A DNA stretch of 64,000 bases from Geodermatophilus saharensis (GCF_900188205.1 NZ_FZOH01000002.1:434001-498000), one strand, 5' to 3'; numbered from the stretch's first letter, positions 24,854 to 33,437 are shown. Notes: a model not told the origin generated them from the sequence alone. Made by a program: numbers and translations.

Positions 24854-26289
24854 CAGCCCCACCCCCGCGCCCGCGCCGGCCCGGCCACGCCGAACACCGA
24901 CGGGGAGACCCGGATGCCGAGCTCCTCGAAGCGGTCGGTGAAGCGCGGCCGCACGCCGGTGGCGACCGGCTTGCCGAGGAACCGGCCGCCGGCGTCGACG
25001 CCGGCGGAGTAGTCGAAGAGGAAGGCGTCCTGCAGCGTGACGGTCTCCCCCTCCATCCCCTGCACCTCGGTCACGTGGGTGACCCGCCGGGTGCCGTCGC
25101 GCAGCCGGGTCAGCTGGACGACGACGTCGACGGCGGAGGCGATCTGCTCGCGGATGGCCCGCAGCGGCAGGTCCATGCCGGCCATGAGCACCAGCGTCTC
25201 CAGGCGGGCGATCGCGTCGCGCGGCGAGTTGGCGTGCACCGTCGACAGCGAGCCGTCGTGGCCGGTGTTCATCGCCTGCAGCATGTCGAGGCTCTCCCCG
25301 CCGCGGCACTCCCCGACCACGATGCGGTCGGGGCGCATCCGCAGGCTGTTGCGCACCAGGTCGCGGATGGTGACCGCGCCCCGGCCCTCGATGTTGGGCG
25401 GGCGGGACTCCAGGCGGACGACGTGCGCCTGCTGCAGCTGCAGCTCGACGGCGTCCTCGATGGTGACGATGCGCTCGCCCTCGGGGATGAACGAGGACAG
25501 GACGTTGAGCAGCGTCGTCTTCCCGGTGCCCGTACCGCCGGAGACGATGATGTTCAGCCGGGCCTCGACGCAGGCGTGCAGCAGCTCGGCCATCTCCGGC
25601 GAGAGGGTGCCGAAGCCGATGAGGTCCTCGACGCCGAAGGGGTCCTTGGCGAACTTGCGGATGGTCAGCGTCGAGCCGGAGAAGGCCAGCGGCGGGATGA
25701 TCGCGTTGACGCGGGACCCGTCGGCGAGGCGGGCGTCGACCATCGGCGAGGACTCGTCGATGCGGCGGCCCACCCGCGACACGATGCGGTCGATCACCCG
25801 GCGCAGGTGCTCCTCGGAGGTGAAGCGCGCGCCGGAGCGGACCAGCTTGCCGCCCTGCTCGACGTAGACCGCGTCCGGGCCGTTGCACATGATCTCGGTG
25901 ACGCTCGGGTCGTCGAGCAGCCGCTGCAGCGGGCCGAAGCCGAGCACGTCGTCGGCCAGCTCGGCGGTCAGCCGGGCCCGCTCGTCGGCCGACAGCGGCA
26001 CCTTCTCCTCGTCGACGACGACGTCGAGCTCGCCGAGGACGATCCCGCGCAGCTGCTCCTCCGACAGCGACGGGTCGTTGAGCCGCGAGCCCATCCGCTC
26101 GAACAGCGCCTTGGCGACCCGGTCCTTGAGCCGGGTCAGCGCGTCGGTCGGCGGGGCGGGGACGGCCGCGGGGACGGGGCGGGGAGCCGCGACGACCGGT
26201 TGCGCCGCCGGCACGGGCCCGTGCAGGGCGCCGGGCGCGGGCTCGGCCGGGCGCCCCTTGGCGGCGGCCAGGCGGGAGGCGAGGTTCAC
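24853..26289 (-). CDS. tadA: Tad pilus secretion ATPase (CpaF/TadA)
   Basis: A 478-residue type II/IV secretion ATPase powering pilus assembly. After a Pro/Ala-rich N-terminal 50 residues comes the helical domain, then the RecA-like core. Visible motifs are Walker A GGTGTGKTTLL, the Asp box IVTIEDAVELQL, Walker B-like RIVVGECRGGE and the His box HDGSLSTVHANSPRDAI. GTG start at 26289 overlaps the cpaE stop (GTGA). It acts at the cytoplasmic face with TadB and TadC. Confidence 0.94.
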   Translation of the reverse strand: MNLASRLAAAKGRPAEPAPGALHGPVPAAQPVVAAPRPVPAAVPAPPTDALTRLKDRVAKALFERMGSRLNDPSLSEEQLRGIVLGELDVVVDEEKVPLSADERARLTAELADDVLGFGPLQRLLDDPSVTEIMCNGPDAVYVEQGGKLVRSGARFTSEEHLRRVIDRIVSRVGRRIDESSPMVDARLADGSRVNAIIPPLAFSGSTLTIRKFAKDPFGVEDLIGFGTLSPEMAELLHACVEARLNIIVSGGTGTGKTTLLNVLSSFIPEGERIVTIEDAVELQLQQAHVVRLESRPPNIEGRGAVTIRDLVRNSLRMRPDRIVVGECRGGESLDMLQAMNTGHDGSLSTVHANSPRDAIARLETLVLMAGMDLPLRAIREQIASAVDVVVQLTRLRDGTRRVTHVTEVQGMEGETVTLQDAFLFDYSAGVDAGGRFLGKPVATGVRPRFTDRFEELGIRVSPSVFGVAGPARARGWG

Positions 26290-27476
26290 GACGCCGCCCG
26301 GTGCTTGGCGCGGTAGCGGCCGGGCTTGACCAGCGGGGTGGCCGAGAACCGGGACACCAGCGCGCGCAGCTCCCTGGCCGCGGGGTCCTTGCGGCCGCTG
26401 GCGAGGATGGGCACGCCCTGGTTGGTGGAGGCCGGGACGGCCGCCGACCGCGGGACGACGACGTCGACACCGGTGCCGATCGCGGACTCGACGTCGCGCT
26501 GCGACAGCCCCCCCTTGGGGTCGGCCATGTTCATGACCACGTGCCGGCCGGCCGGGATCATGCCGAGCTCGCCGAGCACCTGCACCTCCTTGCGCAGGCC
26601 GCGGACCCCGGGCACGTCCATGCTGCTGAGCAGGACGACGTCGGTGGCGCCGTCGATGGCGGCCAGCGTCTGCTCCGACAGCCCCGGGGCGGTGTCGACG
26701 ACGACGTAGCGGAACTCGCGGGCCAGGGCGGTGAGCAGGCGGGCGACGTCGCCGGCGGTCACGGTGTCCCCGGCGGCCGGGGAGTCCGAGCCGCAGACGG
26801 CGAGCAGCCCGCTGGGGTGCTGGGTGAGGAAGGTCTTGAGGACCATCGTGTCCTGGCTGGCGGGGCCGTGGACGGCGTCGGGCAGCGTGTACTCGGGCAC
26901 CAGACCGAGTGCGGAGGCGACGTCGCCGAACTGCACGTCGAGGTCGACGAGCACCGTCCCCTGCGGAGCGGTGGCGGCCAGGCCGACGGCGAGGTTGGTG
27001 GCAACCGTCGTCTTGCCGACCCCGCCCTTGGGCGAGGCGACGGTGATCACCCGGCCGGTGAACCGGGCGGTCTCCTCCAGGGGGCGCAGCACGCGACGCC
27101 GGTCGGCGGCGGCCGCGCCGGCCCGCTCCACGGCCGCCGCGACGTCGGCCGGCTCGGCGTGCGGGGGCAGCAGGTCGCGGATCCCGGCGCGCATCGCCGC
27201 CTGCCACAGCTCCGGCGTGGGCTCGGCGACCAGGACGACGCTGGTGCCGGGGCACTGCACGTCCAGCCGCGCGGCCAGCGTGAGCACCTCCTGCAGCGGC
27301 GCCAGCGGGCCGACGAGCAGCACGTCGGGCAGCTCGCCGTCGGCGAGCAGCTCGAACAGCCGGCCCGGGTCGGCGGGCAGCCGGCCGGGGGGCAGCACCT
27401 GGACGTCGCCGTCGACGGCGACCTCGACGCGGGCGCGGAGGTCGTCGTGGGCTCCGGCGAGGACGACGCGGCTCAC
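26286..27476 (-). CDS. cpaE: Tad pilus localisation ATPase (CpaE/TadZ)
   Basis: A 396-residue MinD/ParA-type protein that positions the pilus apparatus. Residues 1-125 form a degenerate receiver-like domain (LLVGPLAPLQEVLTLAARL). The ATPase domain then has the deviant Walker A ASPKGGVGKTTVATNLA, VLVDLDVQFGDVASALGL and VVVDTAPGLSEQTL. GTG start at 27476 overlaps the cpaB stop, and its own stop overlaps the tadA start. Confidence 0.9.
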   Translation of the reverse strand: MSRVVLAGAHDDLRARVEVAVDGDVQVLPPGRLPADPGRLFELLADGELPDVLLVGPLAPLQEVLTLAARLDVQCPGTSVVLVAEPTPELWQAAMRAGIRDLLPPHAEPADVAAAVERAGAAAADRRRVLRPLEETARFTGRVITVASPKGGVGKTTVATNLAVGLAATAPQGTVLVDLDVQFGDVASALGLVPEYTLPDAVHGPASQDTMVLKTFLTQHPSGLLAVCGSDSPAAGDTVTAGDVARLLTALAREFRYVVVDTAPGLSEQTLAAIDGATDVVLLSSMDVPGVRGLRKEVQVLGELGMIPAGRHVVMNMADPKGGLSQRDVESAIGTGVDVVVPRSAAVPASTNQGVPILASGRKDPAARELRALVSRFSATPLVKPGRYRAKHRAAS

Positions 27477-28282
27477 TCCGACGCCTCCGCGGCCACGCTG
27501 CCCAGGGCGGCCAGCAGGTCGCCGTAGATGTTGCCCTGGGTGACGACGCGGGTGCCGGAGGTGTCGGTGCCCTCGCGCTCCAGCGACAGCCACACGGTCG
27601 CGTGCTCCATGCCGAAGACGACCCGCTCGGCGTCCCGGGCGGGCAGGGCCACGGTGACCATCACGTTCTCGGTCGGGGCGGCGCTGGTGGCCGAGGCGGT
27701 CTCCACGTCCCCGCCGTCGGCGGCCGGCGCCGGGGCGCCCTGGACCTGGGTGACCAGGACGCCGTGCAGGGTGGCGTGCGTGGTGCCGATCTGCTCCTCG
27801 TCGGGGTCGGCGTCGATGTTGCCCTGCAGCTCCATCGAGATGTAGACGCCGATCTCGTCGCCGGCGGCCAGCCGGCCGCCGACCGCGCGCTGCGGCTCGA
27901 GCACCAGGCTCACCTCCGACAGGCCCTCGGGGACCGGCACGGTGCCGGGCGCCTGCAGGTCCTCGGGCGCGGCGAACCGGGCGGCGAGGAGCTGCTCGCC
28001 GGGGGCGAGGTCGGCGGTGGCGACCTGGCCGGCGAGCTGCCCGAGCTCGGTGACCCGTCCGTCGACGGCCGCCTTGACCGGCAGCAGCTCGGTGCGGACC
28101 AGGCCGGCCACCTCCTCGGCGGGGGTGCCCTCGGGGATCGGCTGGTCGACCACGAGCACCTGGACGGTGCGCACCCCGGCGAGCGCGCGGGCGTCGGCAC
28201 CGCGCACGTAGGCCAGCAGCACCACGGTGCCGGCGGCCACGAGGACCAGCGCCGCGGTGGCGGCCAGCAGTCGGCGTCTCAC
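27473..28282 (-). CDS. cpaB: Tad pilus assembly protein CpaB/RcpC (SAF domain)
   Basis: A 269-residue exported protein with one N-terminal membrane anchor (LLAATAALVLVAAGTVVLLAYV). An SAF domain follows (VLVVDQPIPEGTPAEEVAGLV, TADLAPGEQLLAARF), then the RcpC-type domain (VSLVLEPQRAVGGRLAAGDEIGVY). In Gram-negatives CpaB supports the secretin. No secretin is expected or found here, so in this actinobacterium it probably acts in the cell envelope. It is separated from the TadG-like gene by 12 bases. Confidence 0.88.
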   Translation of the reverse strand: MRRRLLAATAALVLVAAGTVVLLAYVRGADARALAGVRTVQVLVVDQPIPEGTPAEEVAGLVRTELLPVKAAVDGRVTELGQLAGQVATADLAPGEQLLAARFAAPEDLQAPGTVPVPEGLSEVSLVLEPQRAVGGRLAAGDEIGVYISMELQGNIDADPDEEQIGTTHATLHGVLVTQVQGAPAPAADGGDVETASATSAAPTENVMVTVALPARDAERVVFGMEHATVWLSLEREGTDTSGTRVVTQGNIYGDLLAALGSVAAEASE

Positions 28283-28294
28283 GTGAGGGGCCCC

Positions 28295-29338
28295 TTATCG
28301 GATGAGTCGGAGGATGGCCGCGCCCAGGTCGGGGGCGTCGGGGCTGGTGTCGAAGGCGCCGGAGGCGTCGACGAAGCGGGTGAAGTAGCCGCGGATGCAG
28401 CGCTGCTCGCCGCTGCAGGGCGCACCGGAGTCGAACTGGCCGCCGAAGTGGTAGCCGGTGATCCGGAAGGCGGCGTAGCCGTAGACCTCGTACCAGGCGT
28501 TGCTGCCGGTGTCGCCGTACTGGTCGAAGATCGGGAGGAGCACCGTGCGGCCGACCAGGGCCGCGACGTCGCCGACCGAGCACCCCTGGGAGGGGTTGTT
28601 GCCGGGTTCGGAGTCGAAGCGCCGGTCGATGCGGGTGGTCGCCTTGCAGGTGGCGCCGCCCGTGGTCAGCCAGCCGAACCCGCCGGGCACGAACATGCGC
28701 GAGGGCCCCGTGCAGCCGGTGTCGGACTTCTTGGGCAGCACGATGGTGCGCTCGGTGGTGCCCGAGGGCGCGCCGCCGCCGGTCTGGGCCTGCCACTCGC
28801 ACCACGAGAAGATCAGCGGGAGCACGGCCGTCCCGCCGCTGGGCGCGCCCCAGGTGACCGTCGCCGTCGCCGACACCGAACTGGCGTCGTGGCCGATGAC
28901 CGGAGCGAACCAGTGCTCGCGGGGGGCGCTGCCGGTGACCGTGACGCGGGTGGGGGCGCTCTGCAGCACCGGCGGTGCCGCGGTGGGCGCCCCGGCGCCG
29001 GCGTCGGCGACGCTGTTGGCGTCGACCAGTTCCTGGGCGGTGGCCTGCATGTCCCCGCAGGCGCCGCGGGCGCAGTCGCGGGCCACGGCGAGCGCGGCGG
29101 CGTCGGCGGCCACCTGCAGCCGCGCCTTGTCGGCGTAGAGGGCACCGACGTCGACGGCGATGGCGGTGAAACCGAGCAGCGGCACGAGCAGGACCGACAG
29201 GATCACCGCGGCCGCGCCGTGCTCGCCGGCCAGCCGCCGCCGGAGGGCAGGTGAGGTGCTGGAACGGCCCCTCCGCAGGGCCCCGCCGCGAGCCCGCGAG
29301 TGGCGGGGGGCGGACAGGTCCTTCGTCAGCCGTTGCAC
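28295..29338 (-). CDS. TadG-like pseudopilin/envelope protein with TadE-like N terminus
   Basis: A 347-residue protein. It has a basic N-terminal leader, then GEHGAAAVILSVLLVPLLGF followed by TAIAVDVGALYADKA, the pilin-like Flp/TadG hydrophobic segment. A long extracytoplasmic part (residues about 75-347) contains eight or more cysteines, probably disulphide-bonded (WCEWQAQTGGG, GCTGPSRM, CSGEQRCIRGYF). GTG start at 29338 overlaps the tadE stop by 13 bases. It probably is a surface or assembly component of the pilus. The extracytoplasmic domain is not a named family I recognise. Confidence 0.8.
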   Translation of the reverse strand: MQRLTKDLSAPRHSRARGGALRRGRSSTSPALRRRLAGEHGAAAVILSVLLVPLLGFTAIAVDVGALYADKARLQVAADAAALAVARDCARGACGDMQATAQELVDANSVADAGAGAPTAAPPVLQSAPTRVTVTGSAPREHWFAPVIGHDASSVSATATVTWGAPSGGTAVLPLIFSWCEWQAQTGGGAPSGTTERTIVLPKKSDTGCTGPSRMFVPGGFGWLTTGGATCKATTRIDRRFDSEPGNNPSQGCSVGDVAALVGRTVLLPIFDQYGDTGSNAWYEVYGYAAFRITGYHFGGQFDSGAPCSGEQRCIRGYFTRFVDASGAFDTSPDAPDLGAAILRLIR

Positions 29339-29721
29339 CGCATGACCCCCGTTCCGGTCAGGTCGACGCCGCTGCCGAAGAAGCCGGTGAGGAAGGGCAT
29401 CGGGTAGCGGATGGTCACGCGCACGTTGGCCGTGGTGGTCGGAGTGGTCGGGCACGCGGCGGGCGTGATGACGATCTGGGCGTTCGTGATCGCCGGGTCG
29501 AGGGTGGGGGCGGCGTCGCGGACGGCGGTGCGGGCGGCGGCCGGGTTGCTCTGCAGGGCCATGACCCGGGCGCCCTCGCGGGCCGCCGCGGACAGCGTCC
29601 CCTGCACCTGGAAGGCGTGGCCGAACTCGATGATCCCGAGGACCAGGACGATCAGCAGCGGCACGACCAGCGCGAACTCGACGACGCTGGCGCCGCGCTC
29701 GGCCCGCAGTCGTTCCCTCAT
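29326..29721 (-). CDS. tadE: TadE-like pseudopilin
   Basis: A 131-residue minor pilin. The short basic leader MRERLRAERGASVVEFALVV matches TadE processing signals, with Glu five residues after the Gly-Ala junction. A hydrophobic helix (PLLIVLVLGIIEFGHAF) follows, then a small exported domain with two cysteines. The prepilin peptidase encoded at 30216 is the likely processing enzyme. It lies downstream of flp, separated by a strong hairpin, and overlaps the TadG-like gene. Confidence 0.88.
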   Translation of the reverse strand: MRERLRAERGASVVEFALVVPLLIVLVLGIIEFGHAFQVQGTLSAAAREGARVMALQSNPAAARTAVRDAAPTLDPAITNAQIVITPAACPTTPTTTANVRVTIRYPMPFLTGFFGSGVDLTGTGVMRCNG

Positions 29722-29747
29722 CCCGTCCTCCTCCCTCGACGACGCGG

Positions 29748-29786
29748 CCGGGCGTCGTGGCGACCCCTCGTCGCCACGACGCCCGG
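29748..29786 (-). terminator. Strong hairpin between flp and tadE
   Basis: A perfect 17-bp stem (29748-29764 with 29770-29786) has a 5-nt loop, 18 bases after the flp stop. It probably ends most flp transcripts, giving high pilin and low machinery expression, or stabilises the flp mRNA 3' end. Confidence 0.75.
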
Positions 29787-29803
29787 AGCCCGGTGCGTGC
29801 GGA

Positions 29804-30031
29804 TCAGCCCGCGCCGTTGGCCTTCTGGAGGCCGCCCAGCACCTTGGTGAAGAGCTGGTCGAGCTGCGGGCCGAGCAGGAGCAGGGTGGCGATGATCGCG
29901 ACGGCGATGAGGCCGACCAGCAGGCCGTACTCGACGGCGGTGGCGCCCTTCTCCTCCCGCTTCACACGGTCCTCGACGAAGGAGTAGAGCGTGACGACGG
30001 CGGCCAGCGGGTTGGTGAGCAGGTTCAGCAC
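29804..30031 (-). CDS. flp: Flp-type major pilin
   Basis: A 75-residue Flp/Fap prepilin. The leader of about 30 residues ends REEKG and is followed by ATAVEYGLLVGLIAVAIIATL, the Flp cleavage region with Glu at position 5 and a Tyr next to it. Processing should give a mature pilin of about 45 residues. GTG start at 30031. First gene after the candidate promoter at 30100-30127; a hairpin follows it, suggesting higher expression than the downstream assembly genes. Confidence 0.92.
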   Translation of the reverse strand: MLNLLTNPLAAVVTLYSFVEDRVKREEKGATAVEYGLLVGLIAVAIIATLLLLGPQLDQLFTKVLGGLQKANGAG

Positions 30032-30099
30032 GGGGACTCCCTGGGACGGTGCCGTCCGGCCGGGGTCGGTCGACCCGGCGTCGCGGCGGACGTCAGGGG

Positions 30100-30127
30100 T
30101 GTCGGATCAGGGAATCGCCGGCTTGAG
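30100..30127 (-). promoter_or_regulatory. Candidate FliA (sigma-28)-type promoter for flp
   Basis: On the minus strand CTCAAG (30122-30127) and TCCGACA (30100-30106) are 15 bases apart. This resembles sigma-28 promoters of motile bacteria (CTAAA and CCGATA in Bacillus; CTCA and GCCGA in motile actinomycetes). The predicted start lies about 60 bases before the flp codon. No better sigma-70-type promoter was seen there. Confidence 0.4.
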
Positions 30128-30215
30128 GGTCTTCCACCGGATCGCGCGACACCGGTCCACCGTCCGGGGCAACGGGTCGGGGGTGGGGTGACGCGGCGCC
30201 ACCGCCCGCGGGCGC

Positions 30216-30881
30216 TCAGGACAGCAGGACGGGAGCGGCGGCGACGAGTGCGGCCCCGGCGAGCATGGCCGGACCGAAGGGCAGTTCCCCGCGCAGCCCG
30301 ATCCGCCGGGTGGCCAGCAGCGCCAGCGCCACGACCGCCTGCAGGACGAACCCGGCCAGCGCCCCCAGCACGACCGCCGGCCACCCGAGCCACCCCAGGT
30401 AGAGGCCGAGCAGGGCGGCGAGCTTGACGTCGCCCATGCCCAGGCCCGGCGAGACGAGCGCCATGGCCAGGTACACCGCGAACAGGGCCGCCGCCGCCAG
30501 CACGGCGCGCAGCAGCGCGTCCCCCGCACCGCCGGTCAGGGCCGCCAGGGACAGCAGCAGCACGCCCCCGGCCAGTGCGGGCAGCACCACGCGGTTGGGC
30601 AGCAGCCGCTCGCGCAGGTCGACGACGGCGAGCAGGACTCCGGCGGTCGCCAGCCACAGCCAGGCGGGCAGCTCCGCCGTCGGCCCGAAGCGCAGCGCGG
30701 CGAGCCCGAACAGCGCCGCCGTCGCCGCCTCCAGCACGCCCCGGGGAGCCGCTCCCCCGCGGCCGCCGAGGACGGTCCCCACCGTCGCCGGGCGCGGCCA
30801 CGGGAAGCGGGCCGCCGCCCGGTCGACCAGGTGGCCGGCCCCCGCGCCGGCCAGCACGAGGACCAGCACGAGGGCGGTCAC
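30216..30881 (-). CDS. Prepilin peptidase (A24 family, TadV/CpaA-like)
   Basis: A 221-residue polytopic membrane aspartyl protease that removes prepilin leaders. Two catalytic aspartates lie in AVVDLRERLLPNR and the GMGDVKLAALLG motif (GxGD). About seven hydrophobic segments span the protein. The N-terminal methyltransferase half with four cysteines found in PilD is absent, typical of the Tad type. GTG start at 30881. It is upstream of flp on the same strand, with 184 bases between that hold the candidate flp promoter. Confidence 0.88.
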   Translation of the reverse strand: MTALVLVLVLAGAGAGHLVDRAAARFPWPRPATVGTVLGGRGGAAPRGVLEAATAALFGLAALRFGPTAELPAWLWLATAGVLLAVVDLRERLLPNRVVLPALAGGVLLLSLAALTGGAGDALLRAVLAAAALFAVYLAMALVSPGLGMGDVKLAALLGLYLGWLGWPAVVLGALAGFVLQAVVALALLATRRIGLRGELPFGPAMLAGAALVAAAPVLLS

Positions 30882-31026
30882 CGGGCGGGCCGGGAGCGGG
30901 GAGCGGGCACGGGCAGGACGGTGGCACAGCCGCGGCGGCGGCCCGGGCCGCCCCGCGAGGGCGCCGCCCCGGGCACCACGGCAGGCGCACCCGCCCCGCC
31001 CGCCCCGGGCTGCGACGATCGGCGGC

Positions 31027-31884
31027 GTGGAGGAGCACGTCCCCGGCACCCCGTGCGCGATCCGGCTGCCCGACCGGCGGGACCTCGCGTGGTCGGAGTG
31101 GGGCCCACCCGACGGGCGGCCGGTGCTGTTCGTCCCGGGCGCCGGGATGAGCGGTGTCCTCGGGTTCGGCACCGACCTGCTGGACGCCCTGGGGCTGCGG
31201 CTGCTGGCCCTCGACCGCCCCGGCCTGGGCCGGTCCTCGCCCGACCCGCACAAGAGCTACGCCACCTGGGTCGCGGACGTCGGCCACCTGGTCGCCGCCC
31301 TGGGCCTGCGCCGGGTGCTCGGCGCCGGCTTCTCGCAGGGCGCCCCGTTCGCGGTGGCACTGGCCGGCGCGGGGCTCCTCGACGCCGTCGCCGTGGTCGC
31401 CGGGCAGGACGACCTGAGGGCCCAGCGGCACCTGCTGGTGCCCGAGGTGGCCGGCCTGCTCGACGGCGTCGACGCCGACCCGGCCGGCGTCGAGCGGGAG
31501 GTCGCCGGCGTCGCGGACGCCGGCTGGCTGTGGCAGGTGATCGTCTCCACCGCCGCGCCCGTCGACCGGGCGCGCTACGAGGGCACCCGGCTGGGCGCCG
31601 CGGTCCGCGCGGCGCTGGCCGACGGCTTCGCGCAGGGCCCGGCCGGCTACGCACGCGACCTGGTCACCGCGCTGGGCCCCTGGCCGGTGCACCCCGAGGA
31701 CGTCGCCGTCCCGGTGCACCTCTGGTACGGCGCGCACGACACCAGTCCCGTCCACTCCCCCGACCTCGGCGCGGCGCTGGCCGCCCGCTTCCCGCGCGCC
31801 CGGCGCACCGTGCTCGACGACGAGGGCGGTGCCCTGCTGTGGACCCGGGCTCGCGAGGTGCTCAGCGCCCTCGCGGGGGCCTGA
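31027..31884 (+). CDS. Alpha/beta hydrolase
   Basis: A 285-residue alpha/beta-fold hydrolase. The nucleophile elbow GFSQGAPFAVAL places the Ser, preceded by the oxyanion region VLFVPGAGMSG and the strand LLALDRPGLGRSSPDPHKSY. The acid residue may be Asp in YGAHDTSP. The usual late catalytic His is not obvious (the C terminus reads LDDEGGALLWTRAREVL), so activity is uncertain. GTG start at 31027. The substrate is unknown. Confidence 0.75.
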   Translation: MEEHVPGTPCAIRLPDRRDLAWSEWGPPDGRPVLFVPGAGMSGVLGFGTDLLDALGLRLLALDRPGLGRSSPDPHKSYATWVADVGHLVAALGLRRVLGAGFSQGAPFAVALAGAGLLDAVAVVAGQDDLRAQRHLLVPEVAGLLDGVDADPAGVEREVAGVADAGWLWQVIVSTAAPVDRARYEGTRLGAAVRAALADGFAQGPAGYARDLVTALGPWPVHPEDVAVPVHLWYGAHDTSPVHSPDLGAALAARFPRARRTVLDDEGGALLWTRAREVLSALAGA

Positions 31885-32081
31885 CCGGGCGATCCCGACG
31901 GGGCAGGTCGCCGTGCGGGTCCCCGCGAGGGCGGGCACGATCGACCGATCCCCTCCCCGTGAGCAGCAACGTGGCGCGCCGCCCGCCGGGGACCTCCCGC
32001 CCGAGACCTCGCCGTGGCCACCCGCCACGCCGTCGCCTCGCGAGGACGCCGGCGGGGGGCCCGCGAGACCGGCTGCCCACC

Positions 32082-32660
32082 ATGGAGGAGTTGCGCGAGG
32101 AGCTCGCGAGCGACCAGCTGCTGGTGCACCTGCAGCCGCAGGTGGACGCGGCGGCGGGCTGGTGGCACACCCACGAGGTGCCGGTGTCGGTGAACCTGTC
32201 CGCCGCCGACGTCACCGACCTGGACCTGCCCGACGAGGTGACCGCCGCGCTCGCCCGGCACGGGCTGCCCCCGTCCGCGCTGACCGTCGAGCTGGTCGAG
32301 GACGCGCTGGTGACCGACGCCGAGCACGGCCGCGAGGTCCTGCAGCAGTTGCGCGACCTCGGGGTGCGCACCTCGATCGACGACTGCGGCAGCGGCCACA
32401 GCTCCCTCGGCTACCCGCGCCGGCTGCCCGCCGACGAGCTCGACCGGTCCCTCACCCAGGACCTCGGCGCCGACCCGGCCGCCGCGCTGACCGTGCAGCA
32501 CACCGTGGCCCTCGCCCACGGCCTGGGACTCACCGTGGTGGCCGAGGGCGTGGAGGACCTGGCGACCGCCCGCATCCTCGCCGACCTCGACTGCGACGTC
32601 GTCCAGGGGCACGTCTTCGCCCGGCCCGTGCCGGTCACCGACTCCGTCGCCCTGCTGCCC
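32082..32660 (+). pseudogene. Degenerate EAL (c-di-GMP phosphodiesterase) domain remnant
   Basis: The reading frame from ATG 32082 begins MEELREELASDQLLVHLQPQ, a normal EAL-domain start. It then jumps from QVDAAAGWW straight to HTHEVPVSVNLSAADV. About 50-60 residues are missing, including the EAL motif itself and the first metal ligand. Later DDFGTG reads DDCGSG, and DELKIDRS is shortened to DELDRS. The end VVAEGVEDLATARILADLDCDVVQGHVFARP is well kept. No stop occurs before the next genes (open to 33374). It cannot be an active phosphodiesterase; c-di-GMP binding is doubtful. The 197 bases upstream show no other domain. Confidence 0.75.
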
Positions 32661-32721
32661 GGGGGTGCCCCCTCGGCTCGTCGGACCGGACGGCGGCCCT
32701 GGCCTGAGTACCGTCCGGTTC

Positions 32722-33054
32722 GTGGTGGTCCTCCGGGGGCTCGGGCAGGCCCTGCTCCTCGTGCTCGCCGGCGTGGCCCTCGGCTGCGCCGCGGCCGGCG
32801 TCTGGGTGGCGGTCGCGGGCGGCGGGTTCGGGTCGCGGCTGGGGATCTCGCTGCTCGTGATCGCCGGCCTCTCCACGGTGACCGGCGGGACGCTGCTGTC
32901 GCGTCCCGAGACCTCCACGGCCCGCGCCTTCCTGGGGCTCGGCCCGGAGCGCGACGCCGACCAGCCCGCTGGCCCCTCGGCTCTCGGCCCCGTCGGGGTC
33001 TTCCTCTTCGTGACGCTGCCGCTCGCCGCGCTGGGGCTGTTCCTCCTCGACTGA
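32722..33054 (+). CDS. Small membrane protein of unknown function
   Basis: A 110-residue protein with three hydrophobic segments: ALLLVLAGVALGCAAAGVWVAV, SLLVIAGLSTVTGGTLL and VGVFLFVTLPLAALGLFLL. A short polar loop (FLGLGPERDADQPAG) lies between the second and third. I recognise no family. Several in-frame GTG codons (32665, 32722, 32725) are possible starts and none has a clear ribosome site. Codon use is normal for the window, so I believe it is expressed. Confidence 0.6.
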   Translation: MVVLRGLGQALLLVLAGVALGCAAAGVWVAVAGGGFGSRLGISLLVIAGLSTVTGGTLLSRPETSTARAFLGLGPERDADQPAGPSALGPVGVFLFVTLPLAALGLFLLD

Positions 33055-33082
33055 GCACCGGATCGTGCGGGCACCGGATCGT
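33055..33082 (+). repeat. Short direct repeat
   Basis: GCACCGGATCGT occurs at 33055-33066 and again at 33071-33082, a 16-base period. It lies between the membrane protein stop and the DUF1905 start. The significance is unknown. Confidence 0.4.
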
Positions 33083-33107
33083 CGTCCCCGTCGGGCAGGC
33101 TGCGCCC

Positions 33108-33374
33108 GTGCCCTTCGACGTGACGCTCGTGCGCTGGCCCGGTGCGGCGAGCTGGGTCTTCGCGCCCGTGCCGGCCGAGCACGCTCCTGACTCCGCCGGC
33201 GCCTTCGGCCGCGTGCCGGTGACCGCCACCGTCGACGGGCGGACCTGGTCGACGAGCGTGTGGCGCGACCGGCGGGCCGGCTGGCTGCTGCCCGTCCCGG
33301 CCCGCGTCCGCCGCGGCAAGGACGACGGCGACGTCGTGACCGTCGACGTCGAGGTGGACCCCACCCGGCTGTGA
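33108..33374 (+). CDS. DUF1905 family protein
   Basis: An 88-residue protein of the DUF1905 beta-barrel family. It shows FDVTLVRWPGAASWVFAPVP, GRVPVTATVDGRTWSTSVWRD, and LLPVPARVRRGKDDGDVV ending in the expected beta strand. The function of the family is unknown; it is often fused to YdeI-like domains. GTG start at 33108. It lies in the same frame as the EAL remnant upstream, by coincidence. Confidence 0.8.
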   Translation: MPFDVTLVRWPGAASWVFAPVPAEHAPDSAGAFGRVPVTATVDGRTWSTSVWRDRRAGWLLPVPARVRRGKDDGDVVTVDVEVDPTRL

Positions 33375-33437
33375 CCGTCCCACCGCCGAGTTCCTGACCT
33401 GCGGGAACGGTTGTACCTCGTCCGTAGGTTCGGGGGC

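Noticed and set aside
30831..33374. An 847-codon apparent fusion of hydrolase region, EAL domain and DUF1905
   Set aside because: The frame is open by chance. The hydrolase and the membrane protein are encoded in other frames, and the EAL piece is a remnant.
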